This document shows, one piece after another, positions 43,131 through 52,073 of a stretch of 64,000 bases of DNA. Position 1 is the stretch's first letter. Every line of letters starts with the position of its first letter. Both the position numbers and the translations under genes were made by a program. This DNA comes from Nocardia anocheti. Its GTDB lineage: Bacteria > Actinomycetota > Actinomycetes > Mycobacteriales > Mycobacteriaceae. Location of the stretch: positions 744,001 through 808,000 of the forward strand of contig NZ_JAQQFV010000001.1 of the NCBI RefSeq assembly GCF_029675105.1. The letters are read 5' to 3'. The notes below the pieces were generated by a model. The model was given only the letters and a program-made list of their open reading frames with translations. It was not told where the DNA came from and made no database searches.

Positions 43131-43195
43131 AGAGCAGTGCTCTCTCGGGGGGAATCATGAATGCGGACCGCCGCGTCTGTCAAGAGCAGTGCTCT
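43131..43195 (-). promoter_or_regulatory. Promoter flanked by two AGAGCA-N-TGCTCT operators (second locus)
   Basis: On the minus strand a perfect palindrome (43183-43195, AGAGCA-C-TGCTCT) shares its last T with TTGACA (43178-43183). After 18 bp comes CATGAT (43154-43159), then a second palindrome at 43131-43143, itself extendable to a perfect 15-mer (43130-43144). Nineteen bases separate it from ATG 43111. This duplicates the architecture at 117-182. Operator centres are 52 bp apart here and 53 bp at the first locus. Confidence 0.75.
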
Positions 43196-43251
43196 CTATT
43201 TCGGAAGCGTTCACCGAACCTGACCCAGGTATCGGACGCGGACACGCCAGG

Positions 43252-43271
43252 GTGAGTCCGGTCGGACTCAC
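43252..43271 (+). promoter_or_regulatory. 20-bp perfect palindrome upstream of the flippase gene
   Basis: GTGAGTCCG and its complement CGGACTCAC are separated by GT, about 50 bp before the GTG at 43322. It could be the operator of a dimeric repressor or, with the following ATTTTC, a short terminator hairpin for readthrough from the left. Confidence 0.5.
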
Positions 43272-43321
43272 ATTTTCGGGGTAGTGGCAGCGCCGCGCCC
43301 ACGCAGGTGCGACGATGAGGC

Positions 43322-44563
43322 GTGTCCTCGGTCCGTCGCCCCCCTGTCGTTGCTGATCTGACGTGGGTGACGGCCGGTGCGATGACCGCCAATGTCGCCG
43401 GTTACCTGCTGCAACTGCTCGCGGGCCGCTGGCTCGGCGTCGCGGGCTACAGCGAGTTCGCCAGCCTGCTGGCCGTGCAGCTGCTGTGCGCGGTGCCCGC
43501 CCTGGCCATGCAGAACGTGGTCGCGCGCGAGGTGGTGCGCGGGGCGAGCCTGTCGGCCGTGCGCGCGATGCAGTGGCGGTGCGCGGCGCTGGTCGCCGCG
43601 GTCGCGGTGGTGCTGATCCCGGTCGTCGCCGGGGTGCTGCATGTGGGGGTGTGGGCGGCGGCGGGGGCGTTGGGCGCGGCTCCGGCGCTGGTCATCCTGT
43701 CCGGTGAGCAGGGAATCCTGCAGGGCGGCAACCGTTTCCGACAGCTGGCCGTTGTCCTCGCGATGGCGGGTACCGCCCGCGTCGCCCCCGCTCTGGTCGC
43801 CCTGGCCCTCGGCGGCGGTGCGGCGGGAGCCCTCTGGGCCGGTGCGGCGGGCATCATCGCCGCCGCTGCCCTCGCCGCCCGCATCGCCCGCGCCACCACC
43901 ACCAGCGACGAGACCCGCAGCGTCGGAAAGACCTCGACCCCCAACCGCCGCCCGGCCATCGGCGTCCTCCCGGTCCTGCGCGCCGTCCAGGTCCAGGCCG
44001 CCCTCATGGCCCTGTCCTCCGCCGACCTCATCGTCGTGCGCATCGTCCTCGACGACGTAGACGCCAGCCGCTACTCCCTCGGCACCATCGCCACCAAGAT
44101 CGCCTTCTGGCTCCCGCAGGCCGTCGGCGTCGTGCTCTATCCACGCATGGCCCAGCCCGCCCATTCCGCGCGCGCCATCCGTGACGCGCTGTCGGTGCTG
44201 TCGGTGATCGGCGTCGTCGCGGTGCTGGGTGCCGCGGTGGCCGCCCCGCTGGCCCCGCTGTTCGCCGGACAGGACTACGCGCCGATCCAGGGCCTGCTGT
44301 GGATGTTCGCCCTGCACGGCGCGATCCTGGCTGTGCTGCAGGGCGCGCTGCTGTCGGCCATCGCCGTGGAACGCACGGCACTGGCCGCGGTCACCTGGGT
44401 GGGTCTGGCGCTCGAGGTGGCCCTCATGCTCGCCTTCGCGCGCTCGATCGGCACGCTGATCGGCACCGCGGTCGCCGTCGCCGCCGTCACCACCACGATC
44501 GTCGCGGTGGTCGTCCTGCGCACGGCCGCGCGCACCACCCAGCGCGAGCCCGTCACCGCGTAA
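43322..44563 (+). CDS. MOP-superfamily oligosaccharide flippase-like protein
   Basis: The 413-residue protein has about 12 membrane helices in the pattern of Wzx/RfbX polysaccharide flippases (TAGAMTANVAGYLLQLLAGR at the first helix; LGVAGYSEFASLLAVQ next). FAGQDYAPIQGLLWMFALHG lies near the tenth helix. It probably moves a lipid-linked sugar across the plasma membrane for the nearby glycosyltransferases. The start is GTG 43322. The end is followed by the DnaA-box-rich intergenic region. Confidence 0.85.
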   Translation: MSSVRRPPVVADLTWVTAGAMTANVAGYLLQLLAGRWLGVAGYSEFASLLAVQLLCAVPALAMQNVVAREVVRGASLSAVRAMQWRCAALVAAVAVVLIPVVAGVLHVGVWAAAGALGAAPALVILSGEQGILQGGNRFRQLAVVLAMAGTARVAPALVALALGGGAAGALWAGAAGIIAAAALAARIARATTTSDETRSVGKTSTPNRRPAIGVLPVLRAVQVQAALMALSSADLIVVRIVLDDVDASRYSLGTIATKIAFWLPQAVGVVLYPRMAQPAHSARAIRDALSVLSVIGVVAVLGAAVAAPLAPLFAGQDYAPIQGLLWMFALHGAILAVLQGALLSAIAVERTALAAVTWVGLALEVALMLAFARSIGTLIGTAVAVAAVTTTIVAVVVLRTAARTTQREPVTA

Positions 44564-44574
44564 TCGACACTCAG

Positions 44575-44718
44575 CAATCCACAAACCGCACCCTGTGGAC
44601 AACGACCTGTGGATAACTTCGGCCCGGCAATAAACGCCCAGTTGGGGCCGGAGAACGCCCAGTTCGGGCCCGCCGAGACCGTTCATCCACACACCATGCA
44701 CCGAACCCCTGTGGATAA
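44575..44718. promoter_or_regulatory. Cluster of DnaA-box sequences in an intergenic region
   Basis: Three perfect 9-mers lie here. 44594-44602 is TTGTCCACA on the minus strand, the preferred actinobacterial box. 44608-44616 and 44710-44718 are TTATCCACA on the minus strand. Near matches lie at 44575-44583 (two mismatches) and 44683-44691 (one mismatch). The region also has a 17-bp direct repeat (AACGCCCAGTT-N-GGGCC, 44633-44649 and 44654-44670). No dnaA, dnaN or gyrB gene is near, so this is unlikely to be oriC. A DnaA-titrating or DnaA-regulated site is the best guess. Confidence 0.6.
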
Positions 44719-44762
44719 CCGGCGAACCGCGAGCGCTACCGAACCGCCGCCCCGGAAACGCC

Positions 44763-44793
44763 GACGGCCCCGGTCGTGATGACCGGGGCCGTC
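44763..44793. terminator. Terminator hairpin between the flippase and DUF3068 genes
   Basis: A perfect 12-bp GC-rich stem (GACGGCCCCGGT with its complement) and 7-nt loop lies 15 bp beyond the DUF3068 stop. It can serve both converging transcripts. Confidence 0.8.
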
Positions 44794-44808
44794 GGGAACG
44801 AAGAGTCC

Positions 44809-45999
44809 TCAGGGACGCTTGTTGGTGTCGATCTGCTCGGTGGGTCCGTCGTAGTCCCCACGCGGGAACTGCGTGGTCGGAGCGTCGTCCTCGTCCCAGG
44901 TCGACGCGGCCGTCTCGGGCTCCGGCGCCGGGGTGGGCGCCGGACGACCACCGCGCGGGCTGGCGTGGGCGGGCGTGCCGCCGCCACCGCGCAGGCCGAG
45001 GAACAGCCCGGCCAGCAGCGCGAGCACACCGAGTACGCCGAACACGATCGGCACGATCCGGCCGAACAGCGAGAGCTTGTCGGTGTTCTCCTTGGCGATC
45101 GCGATCTGCGACTCGATGGTCGACTCGTCGAACACGATGTGCGACTTGAGCGCGGTCACCTCGGGCTTGTCCGCGGTGCGGGCGTAGAACAGGTGGATCG
45201 ACTCGCCGCCCTTGATGACGGTGCCGGTCTGCGGCTCGACCCACAGGTCACGCACATTGGTGTAGTAGCGGGTCATGGTGACCGGGGTGTCGTCGTCGCC
45301 CACGCCCCACTTCTTGGCGGGCAGGGTCAGCCGGTTGGTCGGCGACTGCACCACGTCCCAGGTGCTGGTGACCGGCGCGATCATCTGGAACCGGTAGACC
45401 TTCATGCTGTTGATCTCGGTCTCTTCGATGAAGTTGGCGTCGAAGGACTTGCGCACGTTGACGTCGAAGTACGGGTAGGTCTTCTTCTCGGTGCCGATCG
45501 GGAAGCGGTAGCCGAGGCCGGTGTGCTGCACCGGGTCCATGACGCTGCCGTTCTTGTCCACGGTGACCGCGATCGAGCCGTTGGGATCGGTGGCGACCGG
45601 CTCGCCGGTGGTGCGCGAGATGGTGACGCGGTCGATCAGGGCGCTGAGCAGGCCGGTGTCGCCCTGCACGTCGGTGCGGCGCAGCGTCTGGCCCGCCTGC
45701 AGCGTCATCTCGTCGGCGTCGGAGGGCTCCTCCACGGTGACGAAACGCTGCGAGACCAGCGGCACGTCCTTGTTCACGACGGCCGGACCGTCGCCGGTGG
45801 TCAGCGACTTGGAGTCGAGCACGAGGCTCTCCTCACCCGGCTGGTTCTGGGCGATGGTGGTGATCTCGAGGTCGAGTGGAGTCTTGGCGACCTTGCTCAC
45901 CGTGTAGGTGGGGATCATCAGCGCGGCGACGAGTAATGCCGCGCCCAGACCCACGAGCACGCAGGCAACCGTCCTTCTGGTTCCGGCACTCAGTGCCAT
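44809..45999 (-). CDS. pgfA: DUF3068 protein, PgfA-like (Rv0227c-like)
   Basis: The 396-residue protein has an N-terminal membrane helix (about 10-30) and a large periplasmic beta-rich DUF3068 domain (about 35-315). It includes LGYRFPIGTEKKTYPYFDVN and VRDLWVEPQTGTVIKGGESI. A second helix (about 322-342) leads to a short acidic, Pro-rich cytoplasmic tail. As I recall, the mycobacterial counterpart Rv0227c/PgfA is an essential periplasmic partner of MmpL3 in trehalose monomycolate trafficking and polar growth. ATG 45999 is chosen over an upstream start because it begins the hydrophobic leader correctly. The stop precedes a good terminator. Confidence 0.88.
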   Translation of the reverse strand: MALSAGTRRTVACVLVGLGAALLVAALMIPTYTVSKVAKTPLDLEITTIAQNQPGEESLVLDSKSLTTGDGPAVVNKDVPLVSQRFVTVEEPSDADEMTLQAGQTLRRTDVQGDTGLLSALIDRVTISRTTGEPVATDPNGSIAVTVDKNGSVMDPVQHTGLGYRFPIGTEKKTYPYFDVNVRKSFDANFIEETEINSMKVYRFQMIAPVTSTWDVVQSPTNRLTLPAKKWGVGDDDTPVTMTRYYTNVRDLWVEPQTGTVIKGGESIHLFYARTADKPEVTALKSHIVFDESTIESQIAIAKENTDKLSLFGRIVPIVFGVLGVLALLAGLFLGLRGGGGTPAHASPRGGRPAPTPAPEPETAASTWDEDDAPTTQFPRGDYDGPTEQIDTNKRP

Positions 46000-46109
46000 G
46001 CAAACTCTCCTCGTCGTTCGAACACGGATCATCCGGCGGTCTGGTAGTGCGACCACAGGCCCTCGTGAGCCCCGACACTAACAGCCCGCACCCACGGACA
46101 TGGGCCCTG

Positions 46110-46154
46110 CGCCCGGTAAATCGCCGACACGCTCGCCCGGGAAATCGCCGACAC
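46110..46154 (+). repeat. Two 21-bp direct repeats with 24-bp period before the acyltransferase gene
   Basis: GCCCGGTAAATCGCCGACAC and a copy with one change (46110-46130 and 46134-46154) lie just before ATG 46171. The copies differ at one base. They may be activator sites or a recent small duplication. Confidence 0.7.
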
Positions 46155-46170
46155 GGCAGACTGGACCCCG

Positions 46171-47373
46171 ATGACGATCGCCACCGCCCCCGTTCCGCCG
46201 CCGCGCGCCTTCATTCCCGCTCTGGAGGGAATGCGCGGGATGGCGGCACTCGGTGTGCTGCTCACCCACGTGGCCTTCCAGACCGGCAGCGGCCACATCC
46301 GGGTGCTCGGCCCGATCCTGGAACGCTTCGACATGGCGGTCGCGGTGTTCTTCGCGCTGTCCGGTTTCCTGCTGTGGCGTCCGCACGCGGCCCGCGCGCA
46401 CGGCTACGGCACCGCCCCGAGCACCGCGCGCTACCTGCTGCACCGCTTCGCGCGGATCATGCCCGCCTACTGGGTCGTGGTGGTGTTCGTGCTGGTCCTG
46501 CTGCCGAGCGCGGCGCAGTCGGCGAATCTGCGGGTGTGGGTGTCCAACTTGTTCCTGCTGCAGGTGTTCGTCCCGCTGACGCTCACCGACGGCCTCACCC
46601 AGATGTGGAGCCTGTCGGTGGAGGTGGCCTTCTACCTGGTGCTGCCGGTGCTGGCCTGGACGGTGGTGCGGTTGCGCGGCCGCGCGGCGCGCTGGCGGGT
46701 GCCGGTGCTCGGCGTGCTGATCGCGGTGAGCCTCACCTGGAACTTCTGGCCGGTGCCCACCCCCGACGCCATCCACGCCGACAACTGGCTGCCCGGCTAT
46801 CTGCCCTGGTTCGGCGCGGGCATGGTGCTCGCGGAGCTGATCCATCTGGTCGCGCCCGCGTCGCGGTGGGGTCGGGTGCTGTCCGACCAGCGGCTCATGT
46901 GGGCGATCGCGCTGGTGGCGTTCCTGATCTCGGCGACCGAATACGGTGGCCCCGCCGGTCTCGAACGCGCGCAACCGTGGCAGTACGCGGTGAAGATGCT
47001 GCTCGGGATGATCCTGGGCTTCGGCCTGCTCGCCCCGCTGGTACTGCGACCGGTCGAGGCGAAGCCGCATCGCTGGCTGGAGTCGAAGCCCGCCGCCGTG
47101 CTCGGACGCTGGTCCTACGGCATCTTCCTGTGGCACCTGGTGGTGCTCACCATGGTCTTCCCCGTCTTCGCCATCCTCCCCTTCAACGGCCACCTGACCT
47201 TCGTCCTCACGCTGACCATCCTGGGCACCCTCCCCCTGGCCGCCGCGAGCTACGCCCTCATCGAGGAACCGGCCCGCCTGTGGGCCCGCCGCGTCGACAA
47301 GCGCGCCGCCGAAGCCAAGGCCGCCCGCCGCGCCGCCCGCGAGTCGGCTCCGGCCCCGGCGTCGACGCACTGA
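46171..47373 (+). CDS. Membrane acyltransferase, OafA/YrhL family (Rv0228-like)
   Basis: The 400-residue acyltransferase-3 protein has about ten membrane helices. It begins with FIPALEGMRGMAALGVLLTHVAFQ, containing the catalytic-type Arg and His, followed by FFALSGFLLWRPHAARAHG. YGIFLWHLVVLTMVF near residue 315 is also typical. Such enzymes add acyl groups to sugars or glycolipids at the membrane. The acceptor is unknown; gene context (PgfA-like, AftD) suggests an envelope polymer. The start is ATG 46171. Confidence 0.9.
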   Translation: MTIATAPVPPPRAFIPALEGMRGMAALGVLLTHVAFQTGSGHIRVLGPILERFDMAVAVFFALSGFLLWRPHAARAHGYGTAPSTARYLLHRFARIMPAYWVVVVFVLVLLPSAAQSANLRVWVSNLFLLQVFVPLTLTDGLTQMWSLSVEVAFYLVLPVLAWTVVRLRGRAARWRVPVLGVLIAVSLTWNFWPVPTPDAIHADNWLPGYLPWFGAGMVLAELIHLVAPASRWGRVLSDQRLMWAIALVAFLISATEYGGPAGLERAQPWQYAVKMLLGMILGFGLLAPLVLRPVEAKPHRWLESKPAAVLGRWSYGIFLWHLVVLTMVFPVFAILPFNGHLTFVLTLTILGTLPLAAASYALIEEPARLWARRVDKRAAEAKAARRAARESAPAPASTH

Positions 47374-47463
47374 TCGGGGCCGCGGACGTCGACAGCGCCC
47401 GTATCAACGCCAATCAGCGGGGTCGAGCTATGGCCGAATCCCGATGCGCTCGCTCGACCGCTG

Positions 47464-50400
47464 TCAGTCGCGGCGGCGGGGGAGTGCGGCGAGGCCGACC
47501 GCGATGACGGCCAGGACCGCCGGTGCCTGCGCCCAGATGGACCCGCCCATATACGGCGTCCCGGAGCGCCAGGTCCCCGTCGACAACGCCGCCGCCGAGA
47601 TCAGCGTGCCCACGCCCGCGATCCACGGCAGCGCCTCGGCGGTCATCCGAGGCCGGAAACGACTACACGCCAACCCGATCACCGTGAACGCCGCACCGAT
47701 CGGCCCGCTGATGACCGCGATCGCACCGGTGAGTCCGACCGCGCCCACCCAGCGCACACCCCAGGTGGTCGGCGCGGGACCCGGGTCGGGTAGCGGACGT
47801 CGACGCGGAATCGCCAGCAGCGCAAGGGGAATCAACAGCAACAGGCCACCGAAGATCGACAGGCGATACCACCGGTCGGCCGGGAACGAGACGGTGATCT
47901 CTCCGCTGGTCCCTTCTGGAATCAGCCAACCCTGCTGCCACCCGTCGACGACCACCGGCGCCAGCTCGACCCCCGATGCGGACCGCGCCTCCCAGCCCAC
48001 ATTGGTACTGAGCGGCAGCACCAACAGCCGGGTGCCGGAGGAATCACCACCAGGAGCCTTCTCGACCGTGTCGCCGGGGAAGTCGGAGCCGGGATCGCTC
48101 GGCGTGCCATCGGGGCCGAGAGAGGGGCTGTCCGGTGCGGTGTCTCGGCCGTCGGCGGGAATCGGTGAACCCGCCCCGTCCTGGTCGACAACGGCGGGCC
48201 CACCCGGGTACGGGTCGGTGCGGTGCAGGCGCAGACGGTCGACCGTGAAGAGTTCGGTCGGCACGACGGTGAGGTCCGGATGCCCCGGCAGCAGCTCGAT
48301 ATCGGCGGCATCCTCCTCGCACGGGCGAGCGGAAACCGGTGCACCGGAACGGAACTCGTCGGCGGTCGCGGTGATCGTCGTGTGGACGGCGCGCCCGCCG
48401 ACCGCGATCACCGGACCCGCCTCGCAGCCGATGGTGACCAGCCGATCACCGGGCGCCGGAGCGGGATAATCGGGTCCGAGCACCTCGACCTCGGCCAATC
48501 CGGGCGGCTGGGTGAGCACGAAGCCCAGCGCCGTGCGGTCGAGCACCTCGCGCCAGGACCGGATGCTGATCTCCACCCGATCGGTGACCGTGGGATACAG
48601 CGAGATCCGCGCGGGCTCACCGTGTTCGCGGTCGGGCAGTTCGCGCACCTGCGGCCCGTTGCCGAGGTTGACCACCACGCTGGTGGCGGTGGCGGGCAGG
48701 CCGCCGAGGGCGGTGGTGATGTCGAGTCCGGTGACTTCGGCGGGCTCCGGAAGCTCCAGTACCAGTGTCGGTTTGCCGCCGAGCGGTTCGCGCACGGTGG
48801 ATTCCGGTGCGGTCCAGGTGGTCTTCGGGTCGCCGTCGGTGGCGGCGAAGGCGGCGCCGCGCAGATCGGCCACATCGGCCTTGCCCCGGGCGACCGGTCG
48901 GGTGGGATCGGTGAGCAGCGCCTCGAGTGCGGGTCCGGGTCGGGTGCGCACGGTCAGATCGGTGCCGACGGTCAGCGGTTCCGGCACCGCCAGGGTGCGG
49001 TTGAACACGCCCGGTTCCTCGGCGGGCAGGCCGAGACCCTTGCTGCAGTGCACGCGTCCGGGGCCGTCGAAACAGTTGCTGCGCCCGGGGAACTCCTGTC
49101 CGAGGTCCCAGCCGCTGGGTACCGTTCCGGCGGGGACGTCGGGCAGCACGATCCGGTGCCGGACGTCCACCCGCACCGGCGCCTCGCGATTGGTGTAGTC
49201 GTCGAGGGTCAGTTCGCTGATGCCGAACTGTCCACCGGCGGTACCCGTTTCGGTGCGCGCGGCGGTGATCATCACCCACTCGGTGGACCCGGCGGGCAGC
49301 GGAACCGCCACCGGCTCACCGGGTTCGGTGATCCGCGCCGAGACGGTGCCGCGCGGCGTGCGCACCTCGACCCACTTCACCGGATCGCCCAGCGCCGCCG
49401 CCGTCGTGGTGAAGCGCAGCGAGCCGGAGGTGATCGGCTTGTCCAGATCGAGCCGAATCCATTGTCCGAGAGCGGGTTCGGACCCATTGCTGATCCAGGC
49501 GGTACTCGGATCGCCATCGACGGCCGCAGCGGTGGAACTTCCCGGTGCGGCGCCGCCGATCTGGGTGGCGTCGGCGGCCGAGCTCGACGCGGTCACCTTC
49601 GCGCCCGACCATTCACCCTGCACCAAACCGGCGCCATCGACGGGATAGTCCGGCACCAGGTTGTGGGTGCGCCGCGCGTCGTCGGCGGCGCGGACCGCGG
49701 AGTTGTGATTGTCGACCCGGCCGAAATCGGACTCACGGTCCATCGGCGTATCGGTCAGCAGAACCGGGCGCGGCGGGAGTCCGGCGCGGCGGGCGTCGGC
49801 GTCGAGAAGTACGGGTGCGGTGGGGTTTTCGTCATCGCGACGGACCCGCTCGAGTACCTCGGGTCCACCCTTGACCACCGGCACCGAGTCGAGCGGCACG
49901 GTGTAGGCGCCGGGGAACGCGGGCGGCGCGCCGGTGCCGCTGCGCACCTCGACCGGGGTGCCCGGGCCCGGCACCTCGACGCGGTAGATCTCGATCGCGG
50001 GATAGGGCGGCAGAAGATCGTTGTCGACCACCAGGCCCTCGTCGGCGGCGCGCGGGCCGATGGGCGCGCCGAACTCAGCCACCTTCGTCAGCCCCGGCGA
50101 GCCCTCGATCGTGGCGTGCGCCAGCATCGGTCGGGTGGAGCGCGAGGTCTCGGGGTCGAGGTCGTTGCGCAGCACCAGCACGCCGATGCCCTGGTCGGCC
50201 AGGGTCGCCGCCAGCCCGGAGGACGGCCGTCCGTCGGCGATGAGCCGCTGCACGGAGTCCATGGCGCGGATGGTGCCAGGTGGGTTGAGCGGCACCGAAT
50301 CCCGGACCGCCCAGGGTGTTTCGGCCAGAGCCTGGAGGGGTTCGTCGCGGGTGAGTCCCCAGATCTGGCTGCCGAAGGGCGCGCCGGGGACGATCAGCGC

Positions 50401-51885
50401 GCGCGTATCGGCGGCATGGTCGGCCAGCCACTGCGCGGTGTCGGTCCAGTACTTCGGCACCTCGTCGTAGGCGCCGCGCGGGGCGAGCCTGCCGGTCCAG
50501 GCCAGCGAGGTCGCCAGGGTGAGCGCGGCCAGGATCAGCGCCGCCACGGCGACGAGCCGATCTCGCTCCGGATGGGCGAACGCCGACACCCAGCGGCGCA
50601 GCGGCGCCGAAGCGGGCAGGGCCACCCGGCCGAGCAGATGGGCCAGGCCCAGCACCAGCGGCAGCCGGATCAGCGGCTCGAGCTTGTGCACATTGCGCAG
50701 TGGCGCGCCGCCCGCGTCCAGGAAGACCCGCACCGATTCGGCGAACGGCCCGCCCATGGTGCCGACATACCCCGCGCAGATCCCCGCCAGCCCCACACAC
50801 AGGATCAGCACGATCCGCCCGCGATAGGGCATGGACTTGCGCGCCAGCCCGGCCATGCCCGCCGCCGCGAGCAGCCCGGTGGCCAGGACGGCGGCGGGCT
50901 GGGTCACCAGCACCGCACCCGCGATGCGCTCCGGGGAGACGAACGGCGTCCAGCTGTCGGTCCCGCGCAGCACCTCGCTCAGCGACGCCCACTGCGTGGT
51001 CACCCCCGAGGACTCGATGTAGTCCAGGAACGGCGGACTCACCTTCCCGAGCAGCAGCAGCGGCACCACCCACCAGAAGGTCGCCAGCACCAGCAGCGGG
51101 ATCCAGGCCCGCGTGAACTGCCACCACGCCCGGTTCGGCCGATACGAGGCCCACCACAGCGCGGCGGGCAGGAACGCCGCCACGGTCGCGACCGCGTTCA
51201 CCGACCCCATCAGCGCCAGCGCGAGCGCACTACCGGCAGGGGAGAGCGCGCCGCCGCGCCGGAGCACGGGGGCGTCGTCGTCGCGCCCGCGAGTGCGCGC
51301 CCGCACCGCCACCCCCAGCGCGGCGGGCGCCAGCAGCACCCACGGCGCCAGCATCATCGGCAGCGTCTCCGAGGAGATCGAGCCGAGCGTGGTGAGCACC
51401 CGTGGTGAGAGCGCGAAGGCGATACCGGCGATCACCCGTGACCCGCGCGCGCCGATCCCGAGCGTCTCGCAGAGCTTGACGATGCCCCAGAACCCCGCGA
51501 GCAGCAGCAACGCCCACCAGACGCGCTGGGTCACCCAGGCGGGCAGGTGCAGCAGATGACCGGCGGAGAAGAAGGTGCCGTGTGGGAAGAAGTAGCCGTA
51601 CGCCTGATTCTGGACCTGGCCCATCGGGGCCTGGCTGTTCCACAGATGCGAGGCCCGCGCGAGGAAACCGAGCGGGTTCTGCGCGAGATCGTATTTGGTG
51701 TCGGCGACGGTGAGGCCGGGCGCCTGCGCGAAGGTCAGTACGAAGGCGGCTACCACCGAGCCGACGAACCAGCGCCAACCCAGTGGCGCCTTGTTCAGTT
51801 GCCCCGAAGCGGGGCGCGACGCGCGGGCGTCGGGCTCAGCGGCTGCCGTATTCAGGGGCGTTGAGCAGCGAGGAATCCTTGTCAC
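47464..51885 (-). CDS. aftD: Alpha-(1->3)-arabinofuranosyltransferase AftD
   Basis: The protein of about 1473 residues is a GT-C membrane glycosyltransferase that adds branching arabinofuranose to arabinogalactan and lipoarabinomannan from decaprenyl-phospho-arabinose. The N-terminal third has about ten helices (LGWRWFVGSVVAAFVLTFAQ at the first; LAQNPLGFLARASHLWN in the first loop). Two or more carbohydrate-binding (F5/8-type) modules follow around 740-870 and 970-1110, and terminal helices close it. Gene position is that of Rv0236c. The start is uncertain: GTG 51885 overlaps the DUF2613 gene by about 50 bp, and no good ATG lies closer to the first helix. Confidence 0.92.
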   Translation of the reverse strand: MTRIPRCSTPLNTAAAEPDARASRPASGQLNKAPLGWRWFVGSVVAAFVLTFAQAPGLTVADTKYDLAQNPLGFLARASHLWNSQAPMGQVQNQAYGYFFPHGTFFSAGHLLHLPAWVTQRVWWALLLLAGFWGIVKLCETLGIGARGSRVIAGIAFALSPRVLTTLGSISSETLPMMLAPWVLLAPAALGVAVRARTRGRDDDAPVLRRGGALSPAGSALALALMGSVNAVATVAAFLPAALWWASYRPNRAWWQFTRAWIPLLVLATFWWVVPLLLLGKVSPPFLDYIESSGVTTQWASLSEVLRGTDSWTPFVSPERIAGAVLVTQPAAVLATGLLAAAGMAGLARKSMPYRGRIVLILCVGLAGICAGYVGTMGGPFAESVRVFLDAGGAPLRNVHKLEPLIRLPLVLGLAHLLGRVALPASAPLRRWVSAFAHPERDRLVAVAALILAALTLATSLAWTGRLAPRGAYDEVPKYWTDTAQWLADHAADTRALIVPGAPFGSQIWGLTRDEPLQALAETPWAVRDSVPLNPPGTIRAMDSVQRLIADGRPSSGLAATLADQGIGVLVLRNDLDPETSRSTRPMLAHATIEGSPGLTKVAEFGAPIGPRAADEGLVVDNDLLPPYPAIEIYRVEVPGPGTPVEVRSGTGAPPAFPGAYTVPLDSVPVVKGGPEVLERVRRDDENPTAPVLLDADARRAGLPPRPVLLTDTPMDRESDFGRVDNHNSAVRAADDARRTHNLVPDYPVDGAGLVQGEWSGAKVTASSSAADATQIGGAAPGSSTAAAVDGDPSTAWISNGSEPALGQWIRLDLDKPITSGSLRFTTTAAALGDPVKWVEVRTPRGTVSARITEPGEPVAVPLPAGSTEWVMITAARTETGTAGGQFGISELTLDDYTNREAPVRVDVRHRIVLPDVPAGTVPSGWDLGQEFPGRSNCFDGPGRVHCSKGLGLPAEEPGVFNRTLAVPEPLTVGTDLTVRTRPGPALEALLTDPTRPVARGKADVADLRGAAFAATDGDPKTTWTAPESTVREPLGGKPTLVLELPEPAEVTGLDITTALGGLPATATSVVVNLGNGPQVRELPDREHGEPARISLYPTVTDRVEISIRSWREVLDRTALGFVLTQPPGLAEVEVLGPDYPAPAPGDRLVTIGCEAGPVIAVGGRAVHTTITATADEFRSGAPVSARPCEEDAADIELLPGHPDLTVVPTELFTVDRLRLHRTDPYPGGPAVVDQDGAGSPIPADGRDTAPDSPSLGPDGTPSDPGSDFPGDTVEKAPGGDSSGTRLLVLPLSTNVGWEARSASGVELAPVVVDGWQQGWLIPEGTSGEITVSFPADRWYRLSIFGGLLLLIPLALLAIPRRRPLPDPGPAPTTWGVRWVGAVGLTGAIAVISGPIGAAFTVIGLACSRFRPRMTAEALPWIAGVGTLISAAALSTGTWRSGTPYMGGSIWAQAPAVLAVIAVGLAALPRRRD

Positions 51886-52006
51886 CGCTGCGGTCGATCG
51901 AGGGCGCCGTGTTCTGCTGCACCGCTGCCGTGATCGCGAAGACGGCGATTGCGCTCAGCAGGGCGCCGCCGACCGCGCTGGCAACAGCCGGAACAGCAAA
52001 CTTCAT
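51836..52006 (-). CDS. DUF2613 small secreted or membrane protein (Rv0236A-like)
   Basis: The 56-residue protein begins MKFAVPAVASAVGGALLSAI, one hydrophobic helix, followed by a short polar tail (RSGDKDSSLLNAPEYGSR). It matches the DUF2613 family that precedes aftD in mycobacteria. Its end overlaps the aftD start, so expression is coupled. It may be an assembly partner of AftD, which is inferred from conserved adjacency only. ATG 52006 is preferred over 52018 for its closeness to the hydrophobic start. Confidence 0.85.
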   Translation of the reverse strand: MKFAVPAVASAVGGALLSAIAVFAITAAVQQNTAPSIDRSGDKDSSLLNAPEYGSR

Positions 52007-52073
52007 CGCGCACTCCAATACGCTCGACGTCGGGCCTTTCCTCCGGCCAACCTAGCAGGTGCGAGCCCGTTGG

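Noticed and set aside
44575..44718. Chromosomal origin of replication
   Set aside because: DnaA boxes are present, but dnaA, dnaN, recF and gyrB are absent and the flanking genes are envelope genes.
43268..45244. Long minus-strand frame opposite the flippase gene
   Set aside because: It covers a clear flippase, the DnaA-box region and part of the PgfA-like gene; its composition is that of a shadow frame.
48223..51408. Long plus-strand frame opposite aftD
   Set aside because: It is an antisense shadow of a well-supported gene, with low-complexity composition and no motif.
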